NCBI RefSeq assembly: GCF_009451885.1
Contig: NZ_WIAO01000038.1
Coordinates: forward strand, 1-43,344
Length of the DNA: 43,344 bases
Direction: 5' to 3'
Origin: Glycomyces albidus
Lineage (GTDB): Bacteria > Actinomycetota > Actinomycetes > Mycobacteriales > Micromonosporaceae
Shown here: positions 26,068 to 34,031 of the stretch, piece after piece
How the letters are laid out: every line of letters begins with the position of its first letter
Numbering within the stretch: position 1 is the first letter of the stretch
Translations under genes and position numbers: made by a program
Notes under the pieces: generated by a model
What the model was told of the DNA's origin: nothing
Database searches by the model: none
What the model saw: only the letters and a program-made list of their open reading frames with translations

Positions 26068-26625
26068 TCAGGGCATCACCGCATCGACCAGGCTGTCCTG
26101 CAGGAGGTTCAGCCACGAGTAGACGATGACGGCCGGGACCCGGTCGTCGTCCTCGGGGAGGTCGTAGAGCGCCTCGGCGTCCGCTTCGGTGGCGATGCCG
26201 AGGCGGGTGGCGAGGGCGAGGCGGAGGTCGTTGAGGGCGCCGAGCCAGCGCCGGCAGTCCTCCTCGTCGAGGCTGAGGATCCCGCCGCCGGGGCCGAGGG
26301 CGTCGAGGTCGGCGATGAGGGACTTGGCGTCGTCGCGCTTGCGGGTGCGCAGGTCGTTCTCGGTGAAGCGGCGGAACTCGGCGGAGCGCTCGCCCGCGTC
26401 GTCCGACTCGGCGTCGTAGGCGTCGGGGAAGAGCCGGGCGAGCACCGGGTCGGCGGGCGGTTCGCTCGGGCCGGGCTCGAAGATCGCGGCGAAGGGGTCG
26501 TCGACGGGTTCGCCGCGGGTGGCGAGGAGCTCGAGAAGCTGGTCGGCGAGGCCGCGGAGGATGCTCGCCTCGGCCTGGCCGAGGCGGATCGCGGCGCCGC
26601 CGGGGAAGCGTTCGAAGCCCTCCAT
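26068..26625 (-). CDS. DUF2017 family protein
   Basis: 185 aa, helical, acidic, cytosolic. It matches DUF2017, an actinobacterial family found directly downstream of clpS. Recognisable parts are FERFPGGAAIRLGQAEASILRGLADQLLELL, DPVLARLFPDAYDAESDDAGERSAEFRRFTENDLR, RWLGALNDLRLALATRLGI and VPAVIVYSWLNLLQDSLVDAVMP. Its function is unknown, but the constant pairing with ClpS suggests a link with Clp-dependent proteolysis. Its ATG shares one base with the clpS stop (TGATG), so translation is coupled. Confidence 0.88.
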   Translation of the reverse strand: MEGFERFPGGAAIRLGQAEASILRGLADQLLELLATRGEPVDDPFAAIFEPGPSEPPADPVLARLFPDAYDAESDDAGERSAEFRRFTENDLRTRKRDDAKSLIADLDALGPGGGILSLDEEDCRRWLGALNDLRLALATRLGIATEADAEALYDLPEDDDRVPAVIVYSWLNLLQDSLVDAVMP

Positions 26626-26939
26626 CAGCGGTCCTGCCGCATCGTGGCCCAGAGGCCGTAGCCGTGCATGGCGTGGACGTCGCGCTCCATCTCTTCGCGG
26701 CTGCCGCTGGAGACGGCGGCCTGGCCCTTGTTGTGGACGTCGAGCATGAGCTTCTCGGCCATGGACTCGGTGTAGCCGAAGTAGGTGCGGAAGACGTACG
26801 ACACGTAGCTCATGAGGTTGACCGGGTCGTTGTGCACGATCGTCGTCCACGGCACGTCGGGTGCGGCGGCCTCGCCGGTCGCGGTGTCGGCCGTCTCGGC
26901 CGGGGCGCCGGCGCCGCCGAGTGTCGGCAGGATGATCAC
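26625..26939 (-). CDS. clpS: ATP-dependent Clp protease adaptor ClpS
   Basis: 104 aa. A flexible acidic/Ala-rich N-terminal stretch (to about residue 28) is followed by the ClpS core: [27 protein letters not shown], then [41 protein letters not shown]. Residues for N-degron binding are visible (HNDPVN and the conserved M/H near VHN-KG). ClpS delivers N-end-rule substrates to ClpC1/ClpA. The start GTG at 26939 is the best in-frame choice, although the GGGGA before it is very close. It forms an operon with DUF2017. Confidence 0.92.
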   Translation of the reverse strand: MIILPTLGGAGAPAETADTATGEAAAPDVPWTTIVHNDPVNLMSYVSYVFRTYFGYTESMAEKLMLDVHNKGQAAVSSGSREEMERDVHAMHGYGLWATMRQDR

Positions 26940-26971
26940 TCCCCAATGCTGCCATCGGGACGCGGTCGGCG

Positions 26972-27565
26972 TCAGGCGGGTCGGCCCGGCGTGACGGGGC
27001 CGGGCGGGAGGTGGACGGTCATGAGCAGCGTGCAGGTTCCGGTGCCCGCACCGCGGTAGGCGTGGGGGGCGTCGGCGGCGAAGGCGGCGGTCTGACCGGC
27101 GCCGAGGTCGTGCTCGGCGCCGTCGACGACGAGGGTCATGCGGCCGGTGACGACACTGACGGTCTCGTGGACGCCGGCCTGGTGGGGGTGGCTGGGGTAG
27201 GTTTCGCCGGGTTCGAGTCGCCAGCGCCAGACCTCGACGGGGGCCGGGCCGGGGGTGGTGAGCATGAGGCGGGCCTCGCCGCCGCGGTCGCCGGTCCACA
27301 GCGGTTCGGTGTCGGCGGCGTCGACGATGCGGACGCGGTCGTCCTGGGGGCCCTGCATGAGGGCGGAGACGGAGACGCCGAGAGTGTCGGCGAGGCGGAC
27401 GAGCGTGGCGAGGTTGGGGTTGCCCTGGGCCTTCTCGAGGGCGACGAGGGCGCCCTTGCTGACCTGGGCGCGGCGGCCGAGCTCGTCGAGGGAGAGCCCG
27501 GCGCGCGTGCGGGCCGCCTTGACGTTGGTCGCGACGGTCCGCAGCGCGGCCTCGGTCTCGGCCAT
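26972..27565 (-). CDS. XRE family regulator with C-terminal cupin domain
   Basis: 197 aa from ATG at 27565 (GGAGG 4-5 nt upstream). An N-terminal helix-turn-helix at residues 12-68 ([52 protein letters not shown]) is joined to a cupin barrel (about 120-185) with [24 protein letters not shown], whose His/Glu residues could hold a metal or ligand. This is the PuuR/SutR-like class, sensing small molecules such as amines or sulfur compounds. It is divergent from an EamA exporter, a common pairing in which the regulator controls the exporter. The shared gap carries a CGGTCG repeat array. Confidence 0.9.
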   Translation of the reverse strand: MAETEAALRTVATNVKAARTRAGLSLDELGRRAQVSKGALVALEKAQGNPNLATLVRLADTLGVSVSALMQGPQDDRVRIVDAADTEPLWTGDRGGEARLMLTTPGPAPVEVWRWRLEPGETYPSHPHQAGVHETVSVVTGRMTLVVDGAEHDLGAGQTAAFAADAPHAYRGAGTGTCTLLMTVHLPPGPVTPGRPA

Positions 27566-27603
27566 GGGTCCTCCTGCAATCGGAATCACTCGAATGGTCC
27601 GTG

Positions 27604-27655
27604 CGGTCGGTTTGATGGACCGCCGCGGTCGTTCTAGTATTCAATCCGGTCGTTC
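27604..27655. promoter_or_regulatory. Operator array and promoter between XRE regulator and EamA gene
   Basis: Three copies of a CGGTCG core occur in the same orientation: 27604 (CGGTCGGTT), 27626 and 27647 (both CGGTCGTTC), spaced 22 and 21 bp, i.e. two helical turns, so they face one side of the DNA. They surround a good promoter for the EamA gene: TTGATG (27612-27617), 17 bp, TAGTAT (27635-27640). The second copy lies in the spacer and the third at the expected start point. GGTCC/GGACC (27596-27600, 27617-27621) forms an additional dyad. Confidence 0.6.
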
Positions 27656-27676
27656 CGATGATACTGGGAGGTCGCG

Positions 27677-28513
27677 GTGATCGCACTCGTCCTGGCGCTG
27701 GGCAGCTCCCTCGCCTACGGCACCGCCGACTTCCTCGGCGGCCTCGGCGCGCGCCGGGCCCACGTGCTGCGGACCGTCATGATCGCGGCGCCGGCGAGCC
27801 TGGTCGTCGAACTCGTCCTGTGGCCGCTGCTCGGCGCGTCGTTCACGCCCGCGAGCCTCGCGTGGGGAGCGGCCTCCGGCGTGGCCTCGGCGGCGGCGTT
27901 CCTCCTGCTCTACCGGACGCTCGCGATCGGCCCGATGAACGTCCTCTCGCCGGTCACCGCCCTGGTGTCGGCGATGCTGCCCGTCGCGGTCGGGCTCCTC
28001 CAAGGAGAGCACCTGGGGACGGCCGGACTCGTCGGGCTGCCGCTCGCCCTCGCCGCGGTGGTGCTCGTGAGCGCCGGACCGGGCGCAGGGTCGACGCGCC
28101 CGTCGGGGAAGGCGCTCCTCCTCGCGGTCGGCGCCGGCGCGGCCATCGCGCTCCAGCTCGTCTTCCTGCACCAGGCGCCCGCCGACAGCGGCGTCGCACC
28201 GCTCATCGCCGGCAGGACCGTCGCATCGGCGGTCACGCTGACCGCCGCCGCGCTCCTGCACCGCCGGCTCGGCACCGAGAAGCCCGCGTACGCGATGTCG
28301 GCCGCCGCGGGAGCCCTCGACTCGATCGCGAACCTGCTGTTCCTCATCGCCGCCCGCAGCGGGGACCTCGCGGTCGTCGCGGTCATCGTCGCGCTCTACC
28401 CGGCGGGGACGGTCCTCCTGGCACGACGGGTCCTCTCGGAGCGCTTGCAGCGCAGCCAACTCTGGGGGCTGGGCGCCGCCGCGCTCGCGGTGGGGCTGCT
28501 CGCGGCAGCCTGA
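27677..28513 (+). CDS. EamA/DMT family transporter
   Basis: 278 aa from GTG at 27677 (GGGAGG upstream). Ten predicted membrane helices in two five-helix halves, as in drug/metabolite transporters. Each half starts with a family-like segment ([22 protein letters not shown] and [19 protein letters not shown]) and ends with the conserved region ([63 protein letters not shown]). Exporters of this class move amino acids or other small metabolites; the substrate is unknown. It is probably regulated by the divergent cupin XRE protein through the operator array. Confidence 0.9.
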   Translation: MIALVLALGSSLAYGTADFLGGLGARRAHVLRTVMIAAPASLVVELVLWPLLGASFTPASLAWGAASGVASAAAFLLLYRTLAIGPMNVLSPVTALVSAMLPVAVGLLQGEHLGTAGLVGLPLALAAVVLVSAGPGAGSTRPSGKALLLAVGAGAAIALQLVFLHQAPADSGVAPLIAGRTVASAVTLTAAALLHRRLGTEKPAYAMSAAAGALDSIANLLFLIAARSGDLAVVAVIVALYPAGTVLLARRVLSERLQRSQLWGLGAAALAVGLLAAA

Positions 28514-28615
28514 ACCGGCCCTCGCGGCATGAGCGGGCCCGAGCAGGGCACGCACTCGGCCGTATGAACCAGCCCAAAGCGGTTGAAGCCGCCCCGCCTC
28601 GGGTACCGCGTACAC

Positions 28616-29596
28616 ATGCGAGGTTCGAACGCCCTCAGGATCCTGTGCTGGAACGTGGACGGCGCGTGGACGGAGTCCTTCATCCAAGGGCGACATGTGT
28701 ACCTGCTGCCGAAGGAACCGGACAGCGGGCAGTTCGGGCTGGGACGGGCCGGCCGGCCCTGGCCCCGGCACGTCGTCGACGTCCCCGCGGAAGCGCTGCG
28801 GGACACCGAGATCGACGTCGTGGTGCTGCAGCGCCCCGAAGAGCTCGCGCTCGCCGAGCGGTGGCTCGGGCGCCGGCCCGGCCGCGACGTCGCCGCCGTC
28901 TACGTCGAGCACGGCACCCCGCCCGGTCGCGCCGCCACCAGCCGCCACCCGCTCGCCGACCGCGACGACATCCCCGTCGTCCACACCAGCGACTTCAACC
29001 GCCTCATGTGGGACTGCGGGCGGGCCCCCACCACCGTCGTCGACCACGGCGCCGCCGACCCCGGGCCGCGGTTCACCGGCGAACTGCCGCACGCGCTCGC
29101 CGTCGTCGACGAACCCGTCGGCCGCGGCCGCGACGCCGGCGCGGACGTCCTCGAGGCACTGCGCGCCGCCGCACCCATCGACCTGTTCGGTTCCGGCGCC
29201 GAAGCGGTCCGCACCTGGCCCGACGGCCGCGGCCACGCGCTGACCGGCAATCCCCCGATCCCCCTTGAAGAACTGCACACCGCGATGGCCCGCCGCCGGG
29301 TCTACGTGCATCCCTCCCGCTGGACCTCCCCCGGCGCGCCGCTCATCGAGGCGATGCTCCTCGGCCTGCCCGTCGTCGCCGTCGCCAGCACCGCCGCCGC
29401 GACCCTCCCGCCCTCGATCGGCGCCGTCTCCTGCGACCTCGGCGTCCTCGCCGCGCGCCTCGCTCAACTCGCCGCCGACCGCGACCTCGCCGCCGAAGCC
29501 GGCGCCGCCGCCCGCGAATACGCACTCGCCCACCACGGACTCGAAGGATTCCTGAACCGCTGGGACGTGCTGCTGGAGCGCGCCATCGCAACCTGA
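28616..29596 (+). CDS. GT-B fold glycosyltransferase
   Basis: 326 aa from ATG at 28616. The N-terminal half (ALRILCWNVDGAWTESFIQGRHVYLLP) starts like sugar transferases acting on nucleotide-sugar donors. The C-terminal half has DLFGSGAEAVRTWPDGRGHALTG, then HTAMARRRVYVHPSRWTSPGAPLIEAMLLGLPVVAVASTAAATLP, the GT4/GT1 donor-binding E-x7-E-like region. There is no signal peptide. It is paired, 10 bp apart, with a GT9 gene; both probably act in building one cell-surface glycan. An in-frame TTG at 28583 exists but has no ribosome site. Donor and acceptor are unknown. Confidence 0.8.
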   Translation: MRGSNALRILCWNVDGAWTESFIQGRHVYLLPKEPDSGQFGLGRAGRPWPRHVVDVPAEALRDTEIDVVVLQRPEELALAERWLGRRPGRDVAAVYVEHGTPPGRAATSRHPLADRDDIPVVHTSDFNRLMWDCGRAPTTVVDHGAADPGPRFTGELPHALAVVDEPVGRGRDAGADVLEALRAAAPIDLFGSGAEAVRTWPDGRGHALTGNPPIPLEELHTAMARRRVYVHPSRWTSPGAPLIEAMLLGLPVVAVASTAAATLPPSIGAVSCDLGVLAARLAQLAADRDLAAEAGAAAREYALAHHGLEGFLNRWDVLLERAIAT

Positions 29597-29606
29597 GGAG
29601 GATCAC

Positions 29607-30599
29607 ATGACCGATACTGAGGCATCCGACATCCGCGGCACCGGGTCGGAACCCGGCGGCACCGTCCTCGCACTCCGAGCGCTCGGCATCGGCGACCTGC
29701 TCACCGCCGTCCCCGCGCTGCGGGCACTGCGGAAGGCGTTCCCGCACAAGCGGATCGTCCTCGCCGCCCCCGAGCGGCTGCGGCCCCTGGCCGACCTCGT
29801 CGAAGCGGTCGACCTCCTCCACCCCACCTCCGGCGTCGGCGACCTCGACTGGCACGGCGAATCACCGGAACTGGCCGTCAACCTGCACGGCGAAGGCCCC
29901 GGCAGCGTCCACGACCTGCTCGAGACCGAGCCCGAAGAGATCATCACCCACCGGCACCCCGAACTCCCCGGCGTCGGCGGCCCGCCCTGGCGCCCCGAAC
30001 TCCACGAGATCGACCGCTGGTGCCGGCTGCTCGAACAGGGCGGCCTCCCCGCCGACCCCACCGACCTGCTCCTCGCACCGCCGCCGCGGCCCACACCGCA
30101 CGCCGGCACCGTCGTCATCCACCCCGGCGCGAAGGACGCGGTCCGGCGCTGGCCCGCCGACCGGTTCGCACGCGTCGCGAACGCGCTCCAGAAGGACGGG
30201 CACGAGATCGCGATCACCGGCGACCACAGCGAGATCGCGCTGGCCCGGTCCGTCGCCGCGGCGGCCGGCATCGCCCCGTGGCGGGTGCTGGCCGGGCGCA
30301 CGAACCTCGAGGAGCTCGCGGCGATCATCGCCTCCGCGCGGCTCGTGCTGTGCGGTGACACCGGCGTCGCGCACCTCGCGACCGCCTTCGGGACGCCCTC
30401 GGTGGTCCTCTTCGGACCCATGCCGCCGACCCTGTGGGGACCGCCGCCGTGGCGCCGGCGCCACCGGGCCCTGTGGGCCGGGCGCCGAGGCGACCCGCAC
30501 GGCGACCGCCCCGACCCGGGCCTGCTCGAACTCGAATGGAAGGACGTCCTCGAACGGTCGAGGGAGACCCTCGCCGTCGCCGAGCGACGCCTGCGCTGA
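29607..30599 (+). CDS. Glycosyltransferase family 9 (heptosyltransferase-like) protein
   Basis: 330 aa, ATG at 29607 with AGGAGG 5-6 nt upstream. GT9 features: VLALRALGIGDLLTAVPALRALRKAFPHKRIVLAAPERLRPL at the N-terminus (the start motif with Gly-Asp), IHPGAKDAVRRWPADRFARVANAL in the middle, and LVLCGDTGVAHLATAFGTPSVVLFGPMPPTLWGPPP near the C-terminus (donor site with D-TG-x-H). In Gram-negatives this family adds heptose to LPS; actinobacterial members probably add sugars to cell-wall or capsular polymers. It forms an operon with the GT-B gene upstream. Two strong terminators follow. Confidence 0.9.
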   Translation: MTDTEASDIRGTGSEPGGTVLALRALGIGDLLTAVPALRALRKAFPHKRIVLAAPERLRPLADLVEAVDLLHPTSGVGDLDWHGESPELAVNLHGEGPGSVHDLLETEPEEIITHRHPELPGVGGPPWRPELHEIDRWCRLLEQGGLPADPTDLLLAPPPRPTPHAGTVVIHPGAKDAVRRWPADRFARVANALQKDGHEIAITGDHSEIALARSVAAAAGIAPWRVLAGRTNLEELAAIIASARLVLCGDTGVAHLATAFGTPSVVLFGPMPPTLWGPPPWRRRHRALWAGRRGDPHGDRPDPGLLELEWKDVLERSRETLAVAERRLR

Positions 30600-30736
30600 G
30601 CACCTGCGGCGGGCCGCACCGGTGCCCGGCGGCCCGCTGCGCGACCTCGGCGGTGAGTGCGAGCGCGAAGGCGATCGCCGGCCGACGGGCTCGGACACCA
30701 CCTCGCGCGGACCCGCCGGAGACGCCGAAGGGCGCC

Positions 30737-30763
30737 CGGGGATGCCGTGAAGCGGCATCCCCG
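30737..30763 (+). terminator. Hairpin terminator after the GT9 gene
   Basis: Perfect 11-bp stem (30737-30747 with 30753-30763) and a 5-nt loop, about 140 bp after the GT9 stop. It is the first of two strong hairpins between convergent operons. Bases 30600-30736 hold no gene. Confidence 0.75.
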
Positions 30764-30783
30764 AACACCCCTGAACGCAAAGG

Positions 30784-30827
30784 GAGGCCGCCGATCCCAC
30801 TCCCCCCGGCGCTGGATCGGCGGCCTC
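30784..30827. terminator. Bidirectional hairpin terminator between convergent operons
   Basis: Perfect 14-bp inverted repeat (30784-30797 with 30814-30827) around a 16-nt loop, 60 bp beyond the stop of the minus-strand glycosidase operon. It probably ends that operon and backs up the terminator at 30737. Confidence 0.75.
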
Positions 30828-30887
30828 GTCCCCCGGACGAAAGTCCCTCTGGAACATGGCTACCCGCGCCCCGTCGGTCTATTCGCC

Positions 30888-32168
30888 TCAGCGAGATTTT
30901 TCTTGAGAACGTTGCGCTGCAACCTGATCGGCGTGAAATCGGAAGCGGTCCGCGATCGGGGTCCGCACCCGGGCGAGGCCGTCGGCGCGCTCCTGGAGCT
31001 CCCACAGGCCCATCGTCAGCCGGTGCGCCTCGCGCGGATCCTGCGAGTGGCGGTAGGTCCACTCGTACATGTCGAAGAGCGGCCACCACGTGTACCCGAC
31101 GACGTCGACGCCTTCGGCGCGCAGATCGTGCAGCGCCGCGACCGACGCGTCAAGCCAGGCGAGCCGCGCCTCGACCGTCCCCGTCACGCAGGTCTCCGTC
31201 AGCATCACCGGGGCCCCGTACCGGTCGGCGGCGGCCCGCAGCAGCTCCGCCAGGCCCTCCACGCCGTCGTCCTGGACCGGCCGCGGGTCCGGGAAGCCGC
31301 CGCTGTGGAACACGCCGGCCTCGAAGACCTCGGTGGAGTGCAGCGGATAGTAGTTGACGCCCACCACGTCCGGGCGGACCGGCGCCTCGGCGAACCACGC
31401 GAAGTCCGCGTCGGTCCAGCCGTTGCCGCGCAGGAACGGCGCCAGCGCGTGCGCGTCGCCGACCCGGCCGGTCACCAGGTCCTCCACGAGGAAGACCTGC
31501 TCCTTCAGCCGGGCGGCGTGCTCGCGGTGCTCGGGCGCGTCCGTGTCGCCGGTGAAGCGCATGCCCGCGTCCACGTGGACGAACACCGCGCCGTCGAGCA
31601 CGTCGCCGATCGCGCGCTGCGCGAGCACGAACCCGCGGGCGAGCTGGCCGACCATGGTGGTCAGGCCCGCCGGACCGGACAGGTACGGCGGCCAGTACGC
31701 GTACTCCCCCGAGAACAGGGCGTGGATCATCGGCTCGTTCACCGGCGTGTAGTCCGCGACGCCGAGGTGCGCGTACCGTTCGGCCACGGCCGCGGAGTAC
31801 TCGGCGACGCGCTTGGGGTAGTCCGGGTTCGCGAACTCGCCGTCCATCCACAGGGGCGTCCCGTAGTGCATGAGGTCCACGATCGGCCGCAGCCGCAGTT
31901 CGGCGAAGCGGTCCATGACGCGGTCGAGCCAGCCCCAGTCCCACCGGCCCTGCTCGGGCTCGATGCGGTGCCAGGGCACGCCCCAGCGCACCAGCTCGGC
32001 CCCCGCGTCCGCGGCCAGCGCGAGGTCGCCGTGCCACCGGTCGTAGTGCTCGGTGAGCGCGTACTCGTCGATCGCGCGCTCGCCGGGCCGCGACTGCGGC
32101 ACGAAGGTGTCCTCGACGCCGACCGCGAAGTGGAGCGAGCCGTCGCGGTGCCATGGGTGGGAGGTCAT
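30888..32168 (-). CDS. GH1-like glycosidase of sugar-uptake operon
   Basis: 426 aa, cytosolic. A TIM-barrel clan-A glycosidase: residues 40-80 include LTEHYDRWHGDLALAADAGAELVRWGVPWHRIEPEQGRWDWGWLDRVM, as in family 1. The acid/base Glu is E145 in TPVNEP. The likely nucleophile is E325 in VMLTETCVTGT, in place of the usual TENG. It is probably a beta-glycosidase that splits the disaccharide imported by the adjacent ABC transporter, as BglC does beside CebEFG in Streptomyces. The start codon overlaps the stop of the permease gene (ATGA). The exact specificity is unknown; the variant nucleophile motif suggests a branch apart from typical beta-glucosidases. Confidence 0.8.
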   Translation of the reverse strand: MTSHPWHRDGSLHFAVGVEDTFVPQSRPGERAIDEYALTEHYDRWHGDLALAADAGAELVRWGVPWHRIEPEQGRWDWGWLDRVMDRFAELRLRPIVDLMHYGTPLWMDGEFANPDYPKRVAEYSAAVAERYAHLGVADYTPVNEPMIHALFSGEYAYWPPYLSGPAGLTTMVGQLARGFVLAQRAIGDVLDGAVFVHVDAGMRFTGDTDAPEHREHAARLKEQVFLVEDLVTGRVGDAHALAPFLRGNGWTDADFAWFAEAPVRPDVVGVNYYPLHSTEVFEAGVFHSGGFPDPRPVQDDGVEGLAELLRAAADRYGAPVMLTETCVTGTVEARLAWLDASVAALHDLRAEGVDVVGYTWWPLFDMYEWTYRHSQDPREAHRLTMGLWELQERADGLARVRTPIADRFRFHADQVAAQRSQEKSR

Positions 32169-33013
32169 TTGAGTCCTGTCGTTGCGATGTTCTCGATGAA
32201 GCGGCGCTGGATGAGGAGGAACGCGATGACGAGCGGCAGGATCGCGATCAGCGATCCGGCCATCATCACGCCGTGGGGGACGATGCCGCTGGGTCCGGTG
32301 AGGAGCGTCAGGCCGGAGGTGATGGTGCCCATGTCCGCGTCGGTGGTGAACACCAGCGGCCACAGGAGGTCGTTCCAGTTGTTGACGAAGGTGAAGAGCC
32401 CCAGGGTGAGCAGGGCCGGGACGGCGTTGGGGAGGACGACCGACCGGAAGACCCGGAACTCGGAGGCGCCGTCGATGCGGGCGGCCGCGTCGACGTCGCG
32501 CGGGAGCGAGAGGAAGAACTGGCGCAGGAAGAAGATCCCGAAGGCGTCGGCGGCGCGGGGCGCGATGAGCCCGGCGTAGGTGTTGACCCAGCCGAGGTCG
32601 GCGACGAGCTGGTAGAGCGGGATGAGGGTGGCCTGGAACGGGATCATCAGGGTGGCGATGATCGCGACGAGGAGGACCTTGCGTCCGGCGAAGTCGATGC
32701 GGGCCAGGGCGTAGGCCGCGAGCGAGTCGAAGACGAGCGCGAACGCGGTGACGCCGCCGGCGAAGAGGAAGCTGTTGCCGACCAGCCGCAGGAACGGCAG
32801 CTCGGAGGTGACTTCGCGGACGTTGTCGAGCGTCCAGGCGTCGGGCAGGAGGCTCGGCGGGTAGGCGTTGACCTCGGCGACCGGTTTGAACGCGGTGAAG
32901 ACGATGATCGCGATGGGCAGCAGGACGACCGCGCTGACGGCGACGAGCGCGATCACCGCGAGGACGGTGCCGGGCGTGGTCCCGGGGCGGGTCCGGTGGG
33001 TCGGGGCGCTCAT
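32165..33013 (-). CDS. Carbohydrate ABC transporter permease, MalG type
   Basis: 282 aa with six predicted membrane helices. The N-terminus is short and cytosolic, followed by LAVIALVAVSAVVLLPIAIIVFTAFKP. The cytosolic EAA loop is visible as DAAARIDGASEFRVFRSVVLPNAVPAL (about residues 185-212), the contact with the ATPase. It forms the second half of the membrane pore of a sugar importer with the gene upstream. Overlaps of 4 nt on both sides (ATGA) show tight operon organisation. No ATP-binding gene is in the operon; a shared MsiK-like ATPase is likely. Confidence 0.93.
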   Translation of the reverse strand: MSAPTHRTRPGTTPGTVLAVIALVAVSAVVLLPIAIIVFTAFKPVAEVNAYPPSLLPDAWTLDNVREVTSELPFLRLVGNSFLFAGGVTAFALVFDSLAAYALARIDFAGRKVLLVAIIATLMIPFQATLIPLYQLVADLGWVNTYAGLIAPRAADAFGIFFLRQFFLSLPRDVDAAARIDGASEFRVFRSVVLPNAVPALLTLGLFTFVNNWNDLLWPLVFTTDADMGTITSGLTLLTGPSGIVPHGVMMAGSLIAILPLVIAFLLIQRRFIENIATTGLK

Positions 33014-33963
33014 GAGGACAGGTCCTTTTCCTTGCGGCCGAAGAAGAGGAATTGCACGAGGCTGAGGATCAGGGTCGCGATGAGGAGCACGTACGACAGT
33101 GCCGAGGCGAACCCGATGTCGAGCTTGCGGAAGCCGGACTCGTAGATCTCCATGACGAGGGTCTGGGTGTGGCCGTAGGGGCCGCCGCCGGTCATGACGT
33201 AGATCTGGTCGAAGGCCTGGAGGGCGGCGATCATCGCGAAGATGAGCACGAACGCCATGGTGTTGGACAGGAGCGGCAGCGTGACGTTCCGGAAGCGGGA
33301 CCAGGGTCCGGCGCCGTCCATGCGGGCGGCCTCGTAGAGGGAGGCCGGGATGTCCTGGAGGCCGGCCAGGAAGATCACGAAGTAGAACCCGAAGAGCTTC
33401 CAGACGGCGACGAGGACGACGGCGGGCATCGCGAGGTCCGGGTCCTCCAGGACGTTGCCGAGCTGGATTCCGAGGCCGCGCAGCCAGTAGTTGAGGAGGC
33501 CGACCTGGGGGTCGATGAGGTAGCTCCAGGCGAAGGCGGCCACGGCGAAGGAGACGACGAACGGCACAAACAGGGCGGTCCGGAAGAACGACCGGAAGGG
33601 CATGCGGGGGCTGTTGAGCAGGAGCGCCAGCGCGAGGGCCGCGATGACGGCGGTGGGCGTGAACAGGACGGTGTACCACAGGGTGTTGAGGACGGCGTCG
33701 CGGATGTCGGGGTCGGTGAAGACGGTGACGTAGTTCTCGAGGCCGATGAACTCCTCGCGGCCGAACCCGCTGGCGTCCATGAAGGACAGTCGCAGGGCCG
33801 AGATCATGGGCCAGACGGTGAACAGGCCGATGATGATGAGCGCGGGCGCGAGGAACGCCCAGGCTCTCGCGTTGCGCCCGGCGGGGCTGCCGGTGGCGCG
33901 GCGGCGGCCGCCGAGCGGCGCCGGGGGCCGGTACCGGCGGGCGGTCGGGTTCGGTGCGGTCAT
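33010..33963 (-). CDS. Carbohydrate ABC transporter permease, MalF type
   Basis: 317 aa with six predicted helices after a basic cytosolic tail (RRYRPPAPLGGRRRATGSPAGRNARA). First helix AWAFLAPALIIIGLFTVWPMISALRLSF is typical of MalF/CebF-like permeases. The EAA loop reads YEAARMDGAGPWSRFRNVTLPLLS (about residues 215-238). It partners with the MalG-type protein downstream (4-nt overlap) and the solute-binding lipoprotein upstream (68-bp gap). Confidence 0.93.
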   Translation of the reverse strand: MTAPNPTARRYRPPAPLGGRRRATGSPAGRNARAWAFLAPALIIIGLFTVWPMISALRLSFMDASGFGREEFIGLENYVTVFTDPDIRDAVLNTLWYTVLFTPTAVIAALALALLLNSPRMPFRSFFRTALFVPFVVSFAVAAFAWSYLIDPQVGLLNYWLRGLGIQLGNVLEDPDLAMPAVVLVAVWKLFGFYFVIFLAGLQDIPASLYEAARMDGAGPWSRFRNVTLPLLSNTMAFVLIFAMIAALQAFDQIYVMTGGGPYGHTQTLVMEIYESGFRKLDIGFASALSYVLLIATLILSLVQFLFFGRKEKDLSS

Positions 33964-34031
33964 GGCTTCCTCTTCGAAACGTGTGTGCGAGGCGGGGCGG
34001 CGGGGGCGCCGGGGGCGCCCCCGCTGCGGCC

